From contig NZ_QHCT01000008.1 of assembly GCF_003545885.1 (NCBI RefSeq), positions 62,001 to 126,000 on the forward strand: a stretch of DNA of 64,000 nucleotides. Direction: 5' to 3'. Shown piece after piece: positions 63,900 through 64,000 of this stretch (the first letter of the stretch is position 1; the number at the start of each line of letters is the position of its first letter). The position numbers were made by a program, and so were the translations under genes. The notes under the pieces are model-generated. The model saw only the letters and a list, made by a program, of their open reading frames with translations, was not told where the DNA came from and searched no databases. The stretch comes from Leptospira stimsonii (GTDB lineage: Bacteria; Spirochaetota; Leptospiria; Leptospirales; Leptospiraceae).

Positions 63900-64000
63900 C
63901 TATTCTCCCAGCTCCCTGATGACGGACTGTGTACTATCATAAGGGTTTTGCGTTTTTACGAAGATCTTCTTTACGAGTTTTCCGGGACGTCCCAGTGTGA
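63900..64000 (-). CDS. 3' end of an unidentified gene (cut by the window edge)
   Basis: An open minus-strand frame enters from the right edge and stops with TAG at 63900-63902. The visible C-terminus reads GRPGKLVKKIFVKTQNPYDS and then ends IRELGE. The hydrophobic spacing and the 6-bp gap to rimO make it a likely co-transcribed gene. The other two minus frames contain stops. Too little is visible to name a family. Confidence 0.6.
   Translation of the reverse strand, partial: TLGRPGKLVKKIFVKTQNPYDSTQSVIRELGE

Overview
The window reads as a chromosomal segment of a Leptospira species. This is inferred from spirochaete-type lipoboxes, frequent TTG and GTG starts, several protein families I associate mainly with Leptospira, and the gene content. 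GC looks to be in the low-to-mid 40s per cent by eye. That would fit a GC-richer member of the genus rather than L. interrogans, but the species cannot be fixed from the sequence alone. About 55 genes are densely packed with many 1-26 nt overlaps. I found no tRNA, rRNA, CRISPR array, transposase or prophage.

Layout. 0-10 kb holds single-gene units: an MFS exporter, two AraC-type regulators, a WGR-domain protein, a saccharopine-dehydrogenase-fold reductase, two GNAT-type acetyltransferases, an alkylglycerol-monooxygenase-like di-iron membrane enzyme, and a lipoprotein/exported-protein pair. 10-18 kb is an envelope-lipid block: a DUF2064 transferase, an unknown membrane-anchored protein, an MlaC/HpnM-like periplasmic protein, a giant MMPL/RND exporter and a lipoprotein. 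A Cys-rich lipoprotein, an amidohydrolase and a small membrane protein follow. 18-32 kb carries a GT-C-like membrane protein, nitronate monooxygenase, adenylate cyclase, an Rrf2 regulator, an HtrA-like protease, pirin, a DUF445 protein, a 784-aa membrane protein, a 44-aa small protein and a 7TM/SpoIIE phosphatase.

32-42 kb is nutrient uptake. An outer-membrane porin, two tandem sulfate-binding proteins and CysT/CysW/CysA form a complete sulfate importer. Convergent to it is a molybdate importer (ModB-ModA-ModC). 42-50.5 kb contains the most unusual locus. A FadL-type outer-membrane transporter is divergent from a tight three-gene operon: an MpaB/DUF2236-family oxygenase, a seven-helix protein resembling the fungal Pyr4/AtmB integral-membrane terpene cyclases, and a 1763-aa pseudokinase/AAA-ATPase/GAF/SpoIIE signalling protein.

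50.5-64 kb begins with pdxH, a DUF4349 lipoprotein with a duplicated 52-aa C-terminal anchor nearby, and an ankyrin protein. It ends in a long leftward operon: (partial gene)-rimO-pgsA-trpD-yajC-(low-complexity membrane protein)-secD-secF-ribD-ribE-ribBA.

The non-coding DNA is not empty. A dispersed short palindrome with core GGAACT recurs in at least eight intergenic places. It flanks two copies of a ~155-bp G-rich composite element (4.1 kb and 53.5 kb) and punctuates a tandem 70-bp array (24.9-25.1 kb). Candidate RNA control elements include a hairpin that swallows the ribosome-binding site of the HtrA-like gene, and a hairpin with an alternative partner at the ribosome-binding site of the 52-aa gene.
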